Notes under the pieces: generated by a model | The model's input: only the letters and a program-made list of their open reading frames with translations | What the model was told of the DNA's origin: nothing | The model's database searches: none | DNA from: CAYVUB01 sp964454675 | GTDB lineage: Bacteria; Bacteroidota; Bacteroidia; Flavobacteriales; Flavobacteriaceae | Reading direction: 5' to 3' | Assembly (NCBI GenBank): GCA_964454675.1 | Contig: CAYVUB010000050.1 | Location: 1-11,205 of the forward strand | Length of the DNA stretch: 11,205 nt | Shown: one piece after another, positions 1-6,954 of the stretch | Layout of the letters: each line of letters starts with the position of its first letter | How positions within the stretch are numbered: the stretch's first letter is position 1 | Program-made: the position numbers and the translations under genes

Positions 1-3
1 CAT
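1..3 (-). other. Possible start codon of the next gene, cut by the window edge
   Basis: Read on the minus strand, the TonB receptor stop codon TAG (7-9) is followed by TTA and then ATG (1-3), which is the last codon in the window. A gene starting three bases after the receptor stop would be a normal operon arrangement. Only the ATG itself is visible, so its product and even its existence are inference. Confidence 0.3.
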
Positions 4-6
4 TAA

Positions 7-2244
7 CTATTTAAGTGTATAGCGTATTCCAAAAAACAAGCGCCTGCCTTGGTTGGGTGCAAATACATACGCAGGATCAAAGGTAAGTGCGTAAGGATTT
101 TCGGGCGTTACCATGGCATTTCCACCGGCATCAAATACTACATTTTCATCAAACGGGTCGTGAGCTCTTGCAATAATAAACGGATTGCCCCGGTTTGGTG
201 TCCAGTTAAGGATGTTTTTTACGCCACCGTAAAGCTCAAAGTTGTTCCGGCCGTTGTAAGTAATTTGTATGTTTTGAATGCTCCAAACCGGCGAATACTC
301 TCGTCTTGGGTCGAGTTCGCCAAGTAACGGCAGGCGCATTGGCCCGTAAATGCTTCCGGTGTAATCAAAAGTAAGATTGGTTTTGTGATGTTTGTATGTG
401 ATTGCCCAGCTGCCCGAAAATTTTTCGGTAAGCATTTGTCTTGTGGTAGTCCCGTTTTCTGTTTGTGTCACATCTTGATATGTCACACCTGCAGTAGCCT
501 TTATACCATTTACAAAATGTGCATCGATATTAAAACTTGCTCCCGAAGATACGGCATGACCGTTAAGATTGCTGTATATAATCTGGTTAGGATTGGTATC
601 ATAATCGGGCAAGATGGCATTTGTAAAATACGTGTACCAGGCCGATGCATCGAGTGTAAGCATTGTAGAGCCTTTGGTATAGAATTTTTTAAGGTAATTA
701 ACATTGATGTTGTAAGAGCGTTCGGGTTTTAGTGCTTCTTCAATAATCACATCTCTTGCTCCGGTTAAAGCAGCGTGGTCTTCGGTAAATAAATTGACAA
801 CCCTAAAACCGGTTCCTGCATTAATACGTATAATATCTTCACCGGTGGGTTTGTACCTATACGCTAATCGTGGTGTAAGGATAGAGCCGTGGCGCTTGTC
901 ATAATCATAACGCAAGCCCAGCAGCACTTTTTGTTTGGAAGCCAAAGCTATTTCATCCTGTACAAATACGGACGGAATGGTCACTTCATCTGCCGTGACG
1001 GTGGCGGTAGTATTGTCATTATAATAATTGTAGCGTGCGGCAACACCCATTAATAAGTCGTGGTTTTTAAGAGGCTTGTCCCATACCAGTTGCCCAAAGC
1101 CTATGCGTTGCTGTGCTAAGTAAGACACATTTCCATAAACCGAATTTTGGTCATGACCGGTATATGAAAACTGAAAGTTCATTTTTTCTGAAACCGGCAG
1201 CCGGTAGTTTCCCATGAGCTCAAACCGGGATGTGTAAATACTCTCTCCATACACCTCGCTGCCGCCGCGATGGTTTTTAGTCCACTGCATTTCGCCACCC
1301 CAGCGGTCTTCATAAAAATAGCGCCCGGCAAGAGAAAAGGCCTTACCGCTGTTGCGTTTAAAATCCCATTTTTGAAACACAGAAATTCGGTTTTGCAGAG
1401 TGACGTCTGTAAAATTATCGTTGTTATTATCTGTCGGGTTTGAATAATTGTAATAATTAACGCCTGTAAGTACCGAGGTTTTTCTCAGATTGGCTTTAAA
1501 TCCTAAATCGATATTGGCTTCGCCCCAGCCGGTTACAAAGCCGTCTGCCGAAAATTTTGCGGCATTTTCAGGAAGTTTGGTGATGATATTGATAAGCCCG
1601 CCTACGGCTTCGCTGCCGTATAAAGATGATGCCGGACCTTTAACGATTTCTACTTGCTCAATGAGCGAATTGGGTATGCCCGATAATCCGTAAACGGTTG
1701 ACAAGCCGCTTACAATGGGCATGCCGTCAATGAGCACTAAGGTATATGGGCCTTCCAGTCCGTTGATATGAATATCTCCCGTATTGCAGACGTTACAGTT
1801 GATTTGGGGGCGAACTCCGTTAACGATTTCCAGAGATTCAAAGATATTGGATGTTGGGTTTTTTTTGAAAAATGCCGGCGAATATACTTCAACGGGAACA
1901 GGGCTTTCCAAGCGGGAAACCGCTTTTAGGGTTCCGGTAATGACAATTTCGTCCAAAGTTTCGGAATCTCCCATTTCAAAATCCACAATTATATCGCTGC
2001 CGTAAATTGTGATGGTTTGCTCTTGTGGTTTATAGCCCGTAAATGATGCTGTTATTTTGTAGCTTCCCGGTGCTACACCTGTAATGGTGTAATTTCCGCC
2101 TGCGTCACTTACGGTTCTTTTTTGTAGTTCTTCAATATAAATATTGACAAAAGGCAATGCATCGCCTTGCCAAGTGACTTTGCCTGTAATGGTTTGTGCG
2201 TTTATGGTTGCTGTAAAAAATAAGAATGTAATTAATAGTCTCAC
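7..2244 (-). CDS. TonB-dependent outer-membrane receptor, carboxypeptidase-regulatory-like N-terminus
   Basis: The 745-residue protein is an outer-membrane beta-barrel transporter that takes up a large or scarce ligand using TonB energy. Residues 1-16 are a signal peptide with likely cleavage at INA|Q. Residues about 18-92 are a CarboxypepD_reg-like domain (GKV...DALPFVNIYI...GNYTITGVAPGSYKI). A TonB-box-like DEIVITGT lies at 98-105. The plug spans about 112-222 with LVLIDGMP (169-176) and VEIVKGPASSLYGSEAVGG (198-216). The rest is barrel. The start is GTG (2242-2244), because an in-frame TAA lies five codons upstream and the signal peptide begins right there. C150 and C153 in the plug (NCNVCN) are the only cysteines in the protein. 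The gene sits alone behind its own candidate promoter and a hairpin. The substrate cannot be read from sequence: siderophore, haem, copper complex and cobalamin are all possible. The family call is firm; the ligand is unknown. Confidence 0.95.
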   Translation of the reverse strand: MRLLITFLFFTATINAQTITGKVTWQGDALPFVNIYIEELQKRTVSDAGGNYTITGVAPGSYKITASFTGYKPQEQTITIYGSDIIVDFEMGDSETLDEIVITGTLKAVSRLESPVPVEVYSPAFFKKNPTSNIFESLEIVNGVRPQINCNVCNTGDIHINGLEGPYTLVLIDGMPIVSGLSTVYGLSGIPNSLIEQVEIVKGPASSLYGSEAVGGLINIITKLPENAAKFSADGFVTGWGEANIDLGFKANLRKTSVLTGVNYYNYSNPTDNNNDNFTDVTLQNRISVFQKWDFKRNSGKAFSLAGRYFYEDRWGGEMQWTKNHRGGSEVYGESIYTSRFELMGNYRLPVSEKMNFQFSYTGHDQNSVYGNVSYLAQQRIGFGQLVWDKPLKNHDLLMGVAARYNYYNDNTTATVTADEVTIPSVFVQDEIALASKQKVLLGLRYDYDKRHGSILTPRLAYRYKPTGEDIIRINAGTGFRVVNLFTEDHAALTGARDVIIEEALKPERSYNINVNYLKKFYTKGSTMLTLDASAWYTYFTNAILPDYDTNPNQIIYSNLNGHAVSSGASFNIDAHFVNGIKATAGVTYQDVTQTENGTTTRQMLTEKFSGSWAITYKHHKTNLTFDYTGSIYGPMRLPLLGELDPRREYSPVWSIQNIQITYNGRNNFELYGGVKNILNWTPNRGNPFIIARAHDPFDENVVFDAGGNAMVTPENPYALTFDPAYVFAPNQGRRLFFGIRYTLK

Positions 2245-2245
2245 G

Positions 2246-2281
2246 TAAATATATTTTTATAAACATATAAAAATATATTTA
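2246..2281 (-). repeat. Perfect 16-bp A/T inverted repeat at the receptor start codon
   Basis: The arm TAAATATATTTTTATA (2246-2261) is repeated as its exact reverse complement at 2266-2281, with a four-base spacer AACA. All 32 arm bases are A or T. The repeat ends one base before the GTG start of the TonB receptor. It lies between that start and a TATATTTG promoter box, so it should be in the 5' untranslated leader, where it could fold into a 16-bp AU stem with a 4-nt loop. It could equally be a DNA operator. There is no T-run or GC content typical of an intrinsic terminator. Confidence 0.85.
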
Positions 2282-2305
2282 GATAAGACTAAAAAAATAA
2301 TTAAA

Positions 2306-2313
2306 CAAATATA
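2306..2313 (-). promoter_or_regulatory. Candidate -7 box (TATATTTG) of the TonB receptor gene
   Basis: The minus strand reads TATATTTG, matching the Bacteroidota TAnnTTTG -7 element. Transcription would begin near 2299, giving a leader of about 55 nt that contains the inverted repeat. No TTTG is found 19 bases upstream (AATG is there instead), so the -33 element is missing or weak. Confidence 0.4.
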
Positions 2314-2376
2314 AAAATGAAATTATGAGTTACATTTAATAACTATAACAATTAAAATATGAGTTTAAGATGATTT

Positions 2377-3590
2377 TTAAAACAGTTTATATGATGCGAG
2401 TATTGCAAATGTGTTTGTTTCGGTTTGCGACAACTGTTTCTTTGGATAGTAGTTAAAGGATAAGGCATATTTATCATCAAATTTATATCCTAACCCTAAA
2501 CGAATCGCACTTAAAGATTCCGAATTTGATTCATATTTTATAAAATTATGATTGTATGTGGCTTCTACACGCTTGCTTTCATCTTTTTTGATAAATATGA
2601 TTGCACTAAAAGCCCCGTCTATGAATAGTTTTGATTTTTCATTTAAATAAAAATAATGTCTAATACCTATAGGCAAATCTATAAAGGTATATTTACCTTT
2701 AATATGTGCTGTCCCTGATGGTTTGATACCTTGAGATTCATTAAATTTTAATTGTTGATAGGTAGGCGCAGTAAAAAGAGCCCATTTATTTTTATTAAAT
2801 GGTAATAACGCTTCAAGTTCAATACCAACAATTAAACCGGGCTGCATACCAGATTCAATACTATTATCAACTTAAAAAGTTCTGAACTACCTGAAGAAGG
2901 TGGCGCCGGGTATTCAATTGAAACAGGAAAGCTGCTTTTAGTAAAATGAACACCTGCTAAAGCGTTAAAATTAAATATGGTTTTTGTTTTTTTTGAGGCG
3001 AATACTTCATATTCTATTTTTTGACAGGTGTTATAATCTTCAAAAAATGAGATTAAATTTTTTTCAAGGTATTTAAGGTTACGTATTTCCGTCAAATTTT
3101 TTTCGCAGGTAAGTTCATTGTAAAGTTCTGTGCGGTATGAGTTGTTTTCGACTATTTTGGAATTATCAACAGTATATCTTTTATAGACAAGCTGTTTTAT
3201 TTCTCCATTTTGTTTTTGGTAAAAAAATATACTTTTATGAGAGTATAGACTTGCTTCTCCGGAAATTAAAACCTTTAAAAAGGCGGTTTCGGGTTTTGGG
3301 CTGAAATCTCCTTCTTTGGTGTAATCAACAGTAATATTATGCTTTATATAGTATTGAGATGTATTATAAATTTGAAATGAATTTAGCTCATTAAGATCTT
3401 TTGTTTCGGAAGACCCATCTTCAGAGAGCTTGTATGTGATTTGCTTTGGGGCATTTACCCAATCTTCATTTTTAATGAAACACTCTACTTTTTCGTTGGT
3501 GTTTGTAATATAATAACCTTTTTCAAAAATGACTTGACAATAGCTGCTGAAGAAGGCAAGAAGAGTGATTAAAAGCGAGATTTTTTTCAT
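2377..3590 (-). pseudogene. Frameshifted outer-membrane beta-barrel family protein, function unknown
   Basis: Two open frames, 2832-3590 (252 codons) and 2377-2847, overlap and together look like one protein of about 404 residues. The first part has a signal peptide (MKKISLLITLLAFFSSYC, then Q) and a soluble region with GYYITN...EKVECFIKNEDW and two later cysteines. It then enters a barrel-like stretch (FNFNALAGVHF) and runs out of frame into a hydrophobic tail and a stop. The second part carries on as barrel strands (PGLIVGIELEALLPFNKNKWALF) and ends in F, as outer-membrane barrels usually do. One extra A (minus strand) at 2872-2873 would restore the frame as ...SSELF-K-VDNSIESG-MQPG.... The ATG of the second part lies inside the continuous domain and has no signal peptide, so it is unlikely to be an independent gene. 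I know similar hypothetical proteins from flavobacteria, but no function. It is either a true pseudogene or a sequencing error. Confidence 0.75.
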
Positions 3591-3619
3591 AAGTTTTTGA
3601 GTTTAAAACGGGATTTAAC

Positions 3620-3627
3620 CAAATATA
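3620..3627 (-). promoter_or_regulatory. Candidate -7 box (TATATTTG) of the broken barrel gene
   Basis: The minus strand has TATATTTG 30 bases before the ATG at 3590, the same octamer as before the TonB receptor and the tRNA. The position 19 bases upstream reads ATTT, a poor TTTG. It suggests the gene is transcribed separately from the feo operon that ends 75 bp upstream. Confidence 0.35.
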
Positions 3628-3665
3628 TGGTTTTTATCAATATTATAAATAAAAAAAGGAGATGG

Positions 3666-3794
3666 CTAACTACACCCGCAGTCATCACTGCCACAGGATT
3701 TTTTTGAGTTCTTTTTTTTCCAAAAGAATTTGCGGGTCAAAAACAACACTGCCAGTGCCAGTGCCAGATATATGATGATGTCTTGGATGTCCAT
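3666..3794 (-). CDS. FeoB-associated Cys-rich membrane protein (42 aa)
   Basis: This small gene begins 7 bases after the feoB stop on the same strand and encodes 42 residues, so it is easily missed by length cutoffs. Residues 1-5 are MDIQD. Residues about 6-20 form one hydrophobic membrane segment (IIIYLALALAVLFL). A basic stretch RKFFWKKKNSKK (21-32) follows, and then a cysteine-rich tail SCGSDDCGCS with C34, C39 and C41. This layout (one membrane helix, basic linker, short Cys cluster) and the position directly after feoB match the small FeoB-associated Cys-rich membrane protein family. The family's role is not well established; a link to Fe(II) transport is inferred from gene order. The LALALA stretch is encoded by three tandem TGCCAG units on the plus strand (3750-3767), a possible slippage site. 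No clear Shine-Dalgarno sequence is visible, as is normal here. Confidence 0.85.
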   Translation of the reverse strand: MDIQDIIIYLALALAVLFLTRKFFWKKKNSKKSCGSDDCGCS

Positions 3795-3801
3795 AAAACA
3801 A

Positions 3802-5838
3802 TTATTTAAAAATCGTGTAACCTATAAATGCAAATATGTATGCCATAACACCCATGCCAACCAGCTGAATAAGCGTCCATTTCCATGAGTTGGTTTCACG
3901 TTTTACGATAGCAACCGTAGCGGCACACTGCATCGCAATCGCATAAAACAACAACAGCGATATTCCCGTTGCAAACGTAAATACTTTTTCGCCTGTACCG
4001 GCAAAAGTAGCTGCTTCCATACGTGAGCGTATAGTTGCATTGTAAGCGTCTTCATTATCAGATTCTTCAACACTATAAATAGTTGCCAGCGTTCCTACAA
4101 ACACCTCACGGGCGGCAAACGATGTAATAATAGCGATTCCTATTTTCCAGTCGTAACCAAGAGGTTTAATAACCGGTTCAATAGTTTTCCCCATCATACC
4201 TATATACGAATTTTCTATCTGGAACGATGCAATTTTTGTGTTCAATTCGCTTTCTGATAGTTCTTGGTTTTCTAATCTGTTACTTACAATATCTTCGGCA
4301 TTACTGAAAGTTTCTCCACCATGAGAAGCCAGAAACCATAAGATGATTGAAACCGCCAAAATGATTTTTCCGGCATTCAGTACAAATGCTTTGGTTTTTT
4401 CGACCACCGTATAAAATACATTCCTGAACAAGGGCATTTTATAAGACGGCATTTCGATAACAAAATATGATTTGCTCTTAATCCTGATGATTTTGTTAAG
4501 AATCATGGCAGCACTTATTGCCAGAACAATCCCTAAAAGATACATGCCGAGCAATGCCAAAGCTTGCGCATCGATAAACCCAAAAACTGAAGTTTTTGGA
4601 ATAATTAAGGAAATTAATATTGTATAAACAGGCAAACGCGCAGAACACACCGAAAAAGGCGTTACCAGAATGGTAATCAGGCGTTCTTTCCAATCTTCAA
4701 TATTTCGGGTTGCCATAATAGCCGGAATCGCACAAGCATTTCCGGAAATAAGCGGTACAACGCTTTTACCGCTTAATCCAAATTTCCGCATAATTTTATC
4801 CATCAAAAAAACCACACGGCTCATATAACCGGTTTCTTCTAAAATGGAAATAAACAGAAACAAAAAGGCAATTTGTGGAATGAATATCACAATACCACCA
4901 ATACCGGGAATGATTCCCTGGCTTATCAAATCATTGAGCTTTCCTTCGGGTAATAATCCGGTTGTTTTTTCTGCAAGCCAGGCAAAACTTTCATCTATAA
5001 AATCCATAAAGGGACCAGACCATGTAAAAATTGCCTGAAACATCAACAGTAATAATGCGGCAAAAATGACATAACCAAAAACTTTGTGTATGAGAATTTT
5101 ATCTAACCGCGAGTCAAAACCGGAGGCTTTTAATTTATCAACGGTAACAGTATCTTTTAAAATGCTGTTAATAAACTGGTAGCGTTTTATAGTTTCCCGG
5201 TGTTGTTCTTTTTTTGCGGCAGCTTGTTTTTCTTTATCTTCTATGTCTTGAAAACCGGCTTGATAGGTTGTTTCCAGCCAATTTTTATAGGTAGAAACGT
5301 CTTTTGAAAAAAGAGGTTTTTGTGATGGTGTTTCAAAATCCCGGATGGCATTTTTGAGTTCGGCAATTCCGGTATTGTTTCGGGTGCTGGTAATAATTAT
5401 TTTTGTGTCGAGTTGTTGCTGCAACGCATCGATATCTATGGTAATTCCTTTAAGAGCCATCCGGTCTGCCATGTTGATGACCAAAATTGCCGGAAGCCCC
5501 AAGTCTTTAATTTGTGTAAACAGTAAAAGGTTGCGTTTTAAGTTTTCGACTTCGGCAACTACAATTATCACATCCGGAAACGTGTTGTTACCGGTGTCAA
5601 GCAGGTATTTTGTGGTAACGCTTTCATCAAGTGATGTAGGATTAAGGCTGTAAGTGCCCGGCAAATCGATAACGTTTACTTTTGTATGATTTTCCAGATG
5701 AAACGTCCCTTGCTTTTTTTCGACGGTAATCCCCGGATAGTTTCCTACTTTTTGTTTAAGTCCCGTAAGGGTATTAAATATAGATGTTTTTCCGGTGTTA
5801 GGATTGCCTGCAAGCGCAACATATATTGGGTTATTCAT
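3802..5838 (-). CDS. feoB: FeoB, ferrous iron transport GTPase/permease
   Basis: FeoB imports Fe(II) across the inner membrane and carries a cytoplasmic G-protein domain. All G motifs are visible in the 678 residues: G1 GNPNTGKTS (11-19), switch I GITVE with T38, G3 DLPG (58-61), G4 NMAD (122-125) and a G5-like STRNN (151-155). A helical, highly charged GDI-like linker spans about 170-245. The membrane part starts near 253. It contains two Gate-type cores: SGNACAIPAIMATRNI (365-380) with SVCSARLPVY (396-405), and AAREVFVGTLATIY (575-588). The protein ends with hydrophobic segments and a short cytoplasmic tail. The length is normal for an unfused FeoB. It starts 6 bases after the feoA stop, and the small Cys-rich gene follows after 7 bases, so the three are almost certainly co-transcribed. 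No truncation or missing key residue is seen. Confidence 0.97.
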   Translation of the reverse strand: MNNPIYVALAGNPNTGKTSIFNTLTGLKQKVGNYPGITVEKKQGTFHLENHTKVNVIDLPGTYSLNPTSLDESVTTKYLLDTGNNTFPDVIIVVAEVENLKRNLLLFTQIKDLGLPAILVINMADRMALKGITIDIDALQQQLDTKIIITSTRNNTGIAELKNAIRDFETPSQKPLFSKDVSTYKNWLETTYQAGFQDIEDKEKQAAAKKEQHRETIKRYQFINSILKDTVTVDKLKASGFDSRLDKILIHKVFGYVIFAALLLLMFQAIFTWSGPFMDFIDESFAWLAEKTTGLLPEGKLNDLISQGIIPGIGGIVIFIPQIAFLFLFISILEETGYMSRVVFLMDKIMRKFGLSGKSVVPLISGNACAIPAIMATRNIEDWKERLITILVTPFSVCSARLPVYTILISLIIPKTSVFGFIDAQALALLGMYLLGIVLAISAAMILNKIIRIKSKSYFVIEMPSYKMPLFRNVFYTVVEKTKAFVLNAGKIILAVSIILWFLASHGGETFSNAEDIVSNRLENQELSESELNTKIASFQIENSYIGMMGKTIEPVIKPLGYDWKIGIAIITSFAAREVFVGTLATIYSVEESDNEDAYNATIRSRMEAATFAGTGEKVFTFATGISLLLFYAIAMQCAATVAIVKRETNSWKWTLIQLVGMGVMAYIFAFIGYTIFK

Positions 5839-5844
5839 AATAGT

Positions 5845-6072
5845 TTACAGGTTTTGTTTTTCTACAATGATATGCTTTGCAGTGTCTTTACGTATGGCAA
5901 GGTGTGTACCGTTAATATCCAAATAAAGCGGATCTGAAAATGGCGCAATCTGTATCAGTTCAACAATACATCCGGGAAGACATCCCATTTCAATTAATTT
6001 TAAAGGAATTTCTTTTGAAGATATATCAACAATAACGGCTTGTTCGCCTTTTTTTAAATTCGCTACGGTCAC
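5845..6072 (-). CDS. feoA: FeoA, SH3-like ferrous iron transport accessory protein
   Basis: FeoA is a small cytoplasmic SH3-like protein that works with FeoB. The 75 residues show the family signature LKLIEMGCLPGCIVELI (24-40) and the later strand pair APFSDPLYLDINGTHLAI (43-60). The start is GTG (6070-6072): an in-frame TAA lies three codons upstream, no in-frame ATG precedes the domain, and MTVANLKKGE is a normal FeoA beginning. It is the first gene of the feo operon and is separate from feoB, whereas many Bacteroidota carry a FeoA-FeoB fusion. Two cysteines (C31, C35) lie in the signature loop. I found no clear Fur box upstream, but a TATTTTTG promoter box lies 26 bases before the start. 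Confidence 0.95.
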   Translation of the reverse strand: MTVANLKKGEQAVIVDISSKEIPLKLIEMGCLPGCIVELIQIAPFSDPLYLDINGTHLAIRKDTAKHIIVEKQNL

Positions 6073-6097
6073 GCTTATTTAGATTGAGTTTAAAGAA

Positions 6098-6128
6098 CAA
6101 AAATACTGTAAATAATTTTGGTGTGAAA
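6098..6128 (-). promoter_or_regulatory. Candidate promoter of the feo operon
   Basis: The minus strand has TATTTTTG at 6098-6105, matching the TAnnTTTG -7 element. TTTC lies at 6125-6128, exactly 19 bases upstream and one mismatch from the TTTG -33 element. Transcription would start near 6091, about 20 nt before the feoA GTG. The spacer to the upstream lactamase gene is 135 bp and contains no convincing terminator. Confidence 0.45.
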
Positions 6129-6207
6129 ATGTGTTATGAAAAAGTTGGGAAGTTGTAAGATGTTAATTTGAGATTTTAAAGATTTACACGTCACTTTTTT
6201 TTGAATT

Positions 6208-6954
6208 TTAATTTTTAAATAAATGAGATGTATAGTTTAGTAATTCTTTGCTTCCCGTATTGCCGTGTCCGGGAATTACAATTCGCACGTTTGGATAGTA
6301 ATCACTGATTTTTTCAATTGTTTTTGACCATTCATCAACGTTAGCGTCTCCAAGATAGCCTTTTCCGGCATTAAGTTCCTTTACCAGACAACCACCAAAC
6401 AATATCTCATCACTTTCAATATACGCAACAATATTATCACGCGTATGACCTTCGCCAAAAAAAGTAAGGTCAATTTTAATAGTTCCAACAGGTAAGGTCA
6501 AGGTGTTATTAAATCCATTTTCAGGAATATTCATCTCATTTGCTTTTGCAAGTTCAATGGTTTTATTATTTGCAAAAGATGGAACATTATTTTTTTCAAA
6601 AGCCATTAATCCGCCAAGGCAATCATTGTGAAAATGCGTAGCAACTACGGCAATTATTTTACGGTTCAAATCTTTTGTTATCCAGTTTATAAGTTCATAA
6701 GAAATTATATTATTGACTGGTGTATCAACCACTATAGCTTCATTGTTATCAATAACAATCATTCCATTACAAGGAACATTTCCGAAAGTTTCCGTTTGAA
6801 GAAAAGATGTATGCAGGTAAGTGTTCTTGGTTAATTGCGTAATTATTAAATCATCAGATTTGTAAACAATGGTGTTATTATTTTGAGTTGTTTTAGGAGA
6901 ATGACAACTGAACAAAAACAAGGTGATTATTGAAAATTTAAGTGCTATACTCAT
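6208..6954 (-). CDS. bla: Subclass B1 metallo-beta-lactamase, putative lipoprotein
   Basis: The 248-residue protein would hydrolyse beta-lactams with a di-zinc centre in the periplasm. All B1 zinc ligands are in order: H107, H109 and H170 for Zn1, and D111, C189 and H230 for Zn2. They sit in HFHNDCLGG (107-115), EGHTRDN (168-174), FGGCLVK (186-192) and PGHG (228-231). K192 follows C189 at the spacing of the conserved substrate-binding lysine. The strand motif VPCNGMIVIDN...VVDTPVNN (60-82) resembles Bacteroides CcrA (VPSNGMIVINN...DTPIN). C112 right after D111 is also CcrA-like rather than the arginine of many B1 enzymes. The N-terminus ends in LFSC with C17, a plausible lipobox, so the enzyme may be membrane-anchored. 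The ATG overlaps the SCO1 stop as TAATG, implying translational coupling. A non-lactamase MBL-fold hydrolase is less likely because C189 and the B1 motif spacing are intact. Activity and spectrum cannot be read from sequence. Confidence 0.88.
   Translation of the reverse strand: MSIALKFSIITLFLFSCHSPKTTQNNNTIVYKSDDLIITQLTKNTYLHTSFLQTETFGNVPCNGMIVIDNNEAIVVDTPVNNIISYELINWITKDLNRKIIAVVATHFHNDCLGGLMAFEKNNVPSFANNKTIELAKANEMNIPENGFNNTLTLPVGTIKIDLTFFGEGHTRDNIVAYIESDEILFGGCLVKELNAGKGYLGDANVDEWSKTIEKISDYYPNVRIVIPGHGNTGSKELLNYTSHLFKN

Noticed and set aside
385..732. Plus-strand open frame of 115 codons inside the receptor gene (and similar antisense frames at 5345-5653, 7299-7619 and 8351-8722)
   Set aside because: They lie wholly opposite genes with clear family motifs, have no recognisable domains or start signals, and read as translations of the complementary strand.
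2866..2882. Programmed ribosomal frameshifting joining the two barrel-gene frames
   Set aside because: The junction CTT TTT AAG is not a classical X XXY YYZ slippery heptamer. The target frame has a TAA exactly at the junction, so a -1 slip there would terminate. A one-base loss explains it more simply.
3617..3632. AACCA/TGGTT inverted repeat between the feo operon and the barrel gene
   Set aside because: Only 5 bp with a 6-base loop; no T-run follows it on the minus strand. It surrounds a promoter box but may be chance.
3750..3767. Three tandem TGCCAG units as a regulatory repeat
   Set aside because: They are inside the small Cys-rich gene and simply encode the Leu-Ala run of its membrane helix; three copies are too few to claim phase variation.
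6073..6207. Fur operator or riboswitch upstream of feoA
   Set aside because: No convincing 7-1-7 TGATAAT/ATTATCA-like palindrome or structured leader is visible; the spacer is AT-rich with only a promoter-like box.
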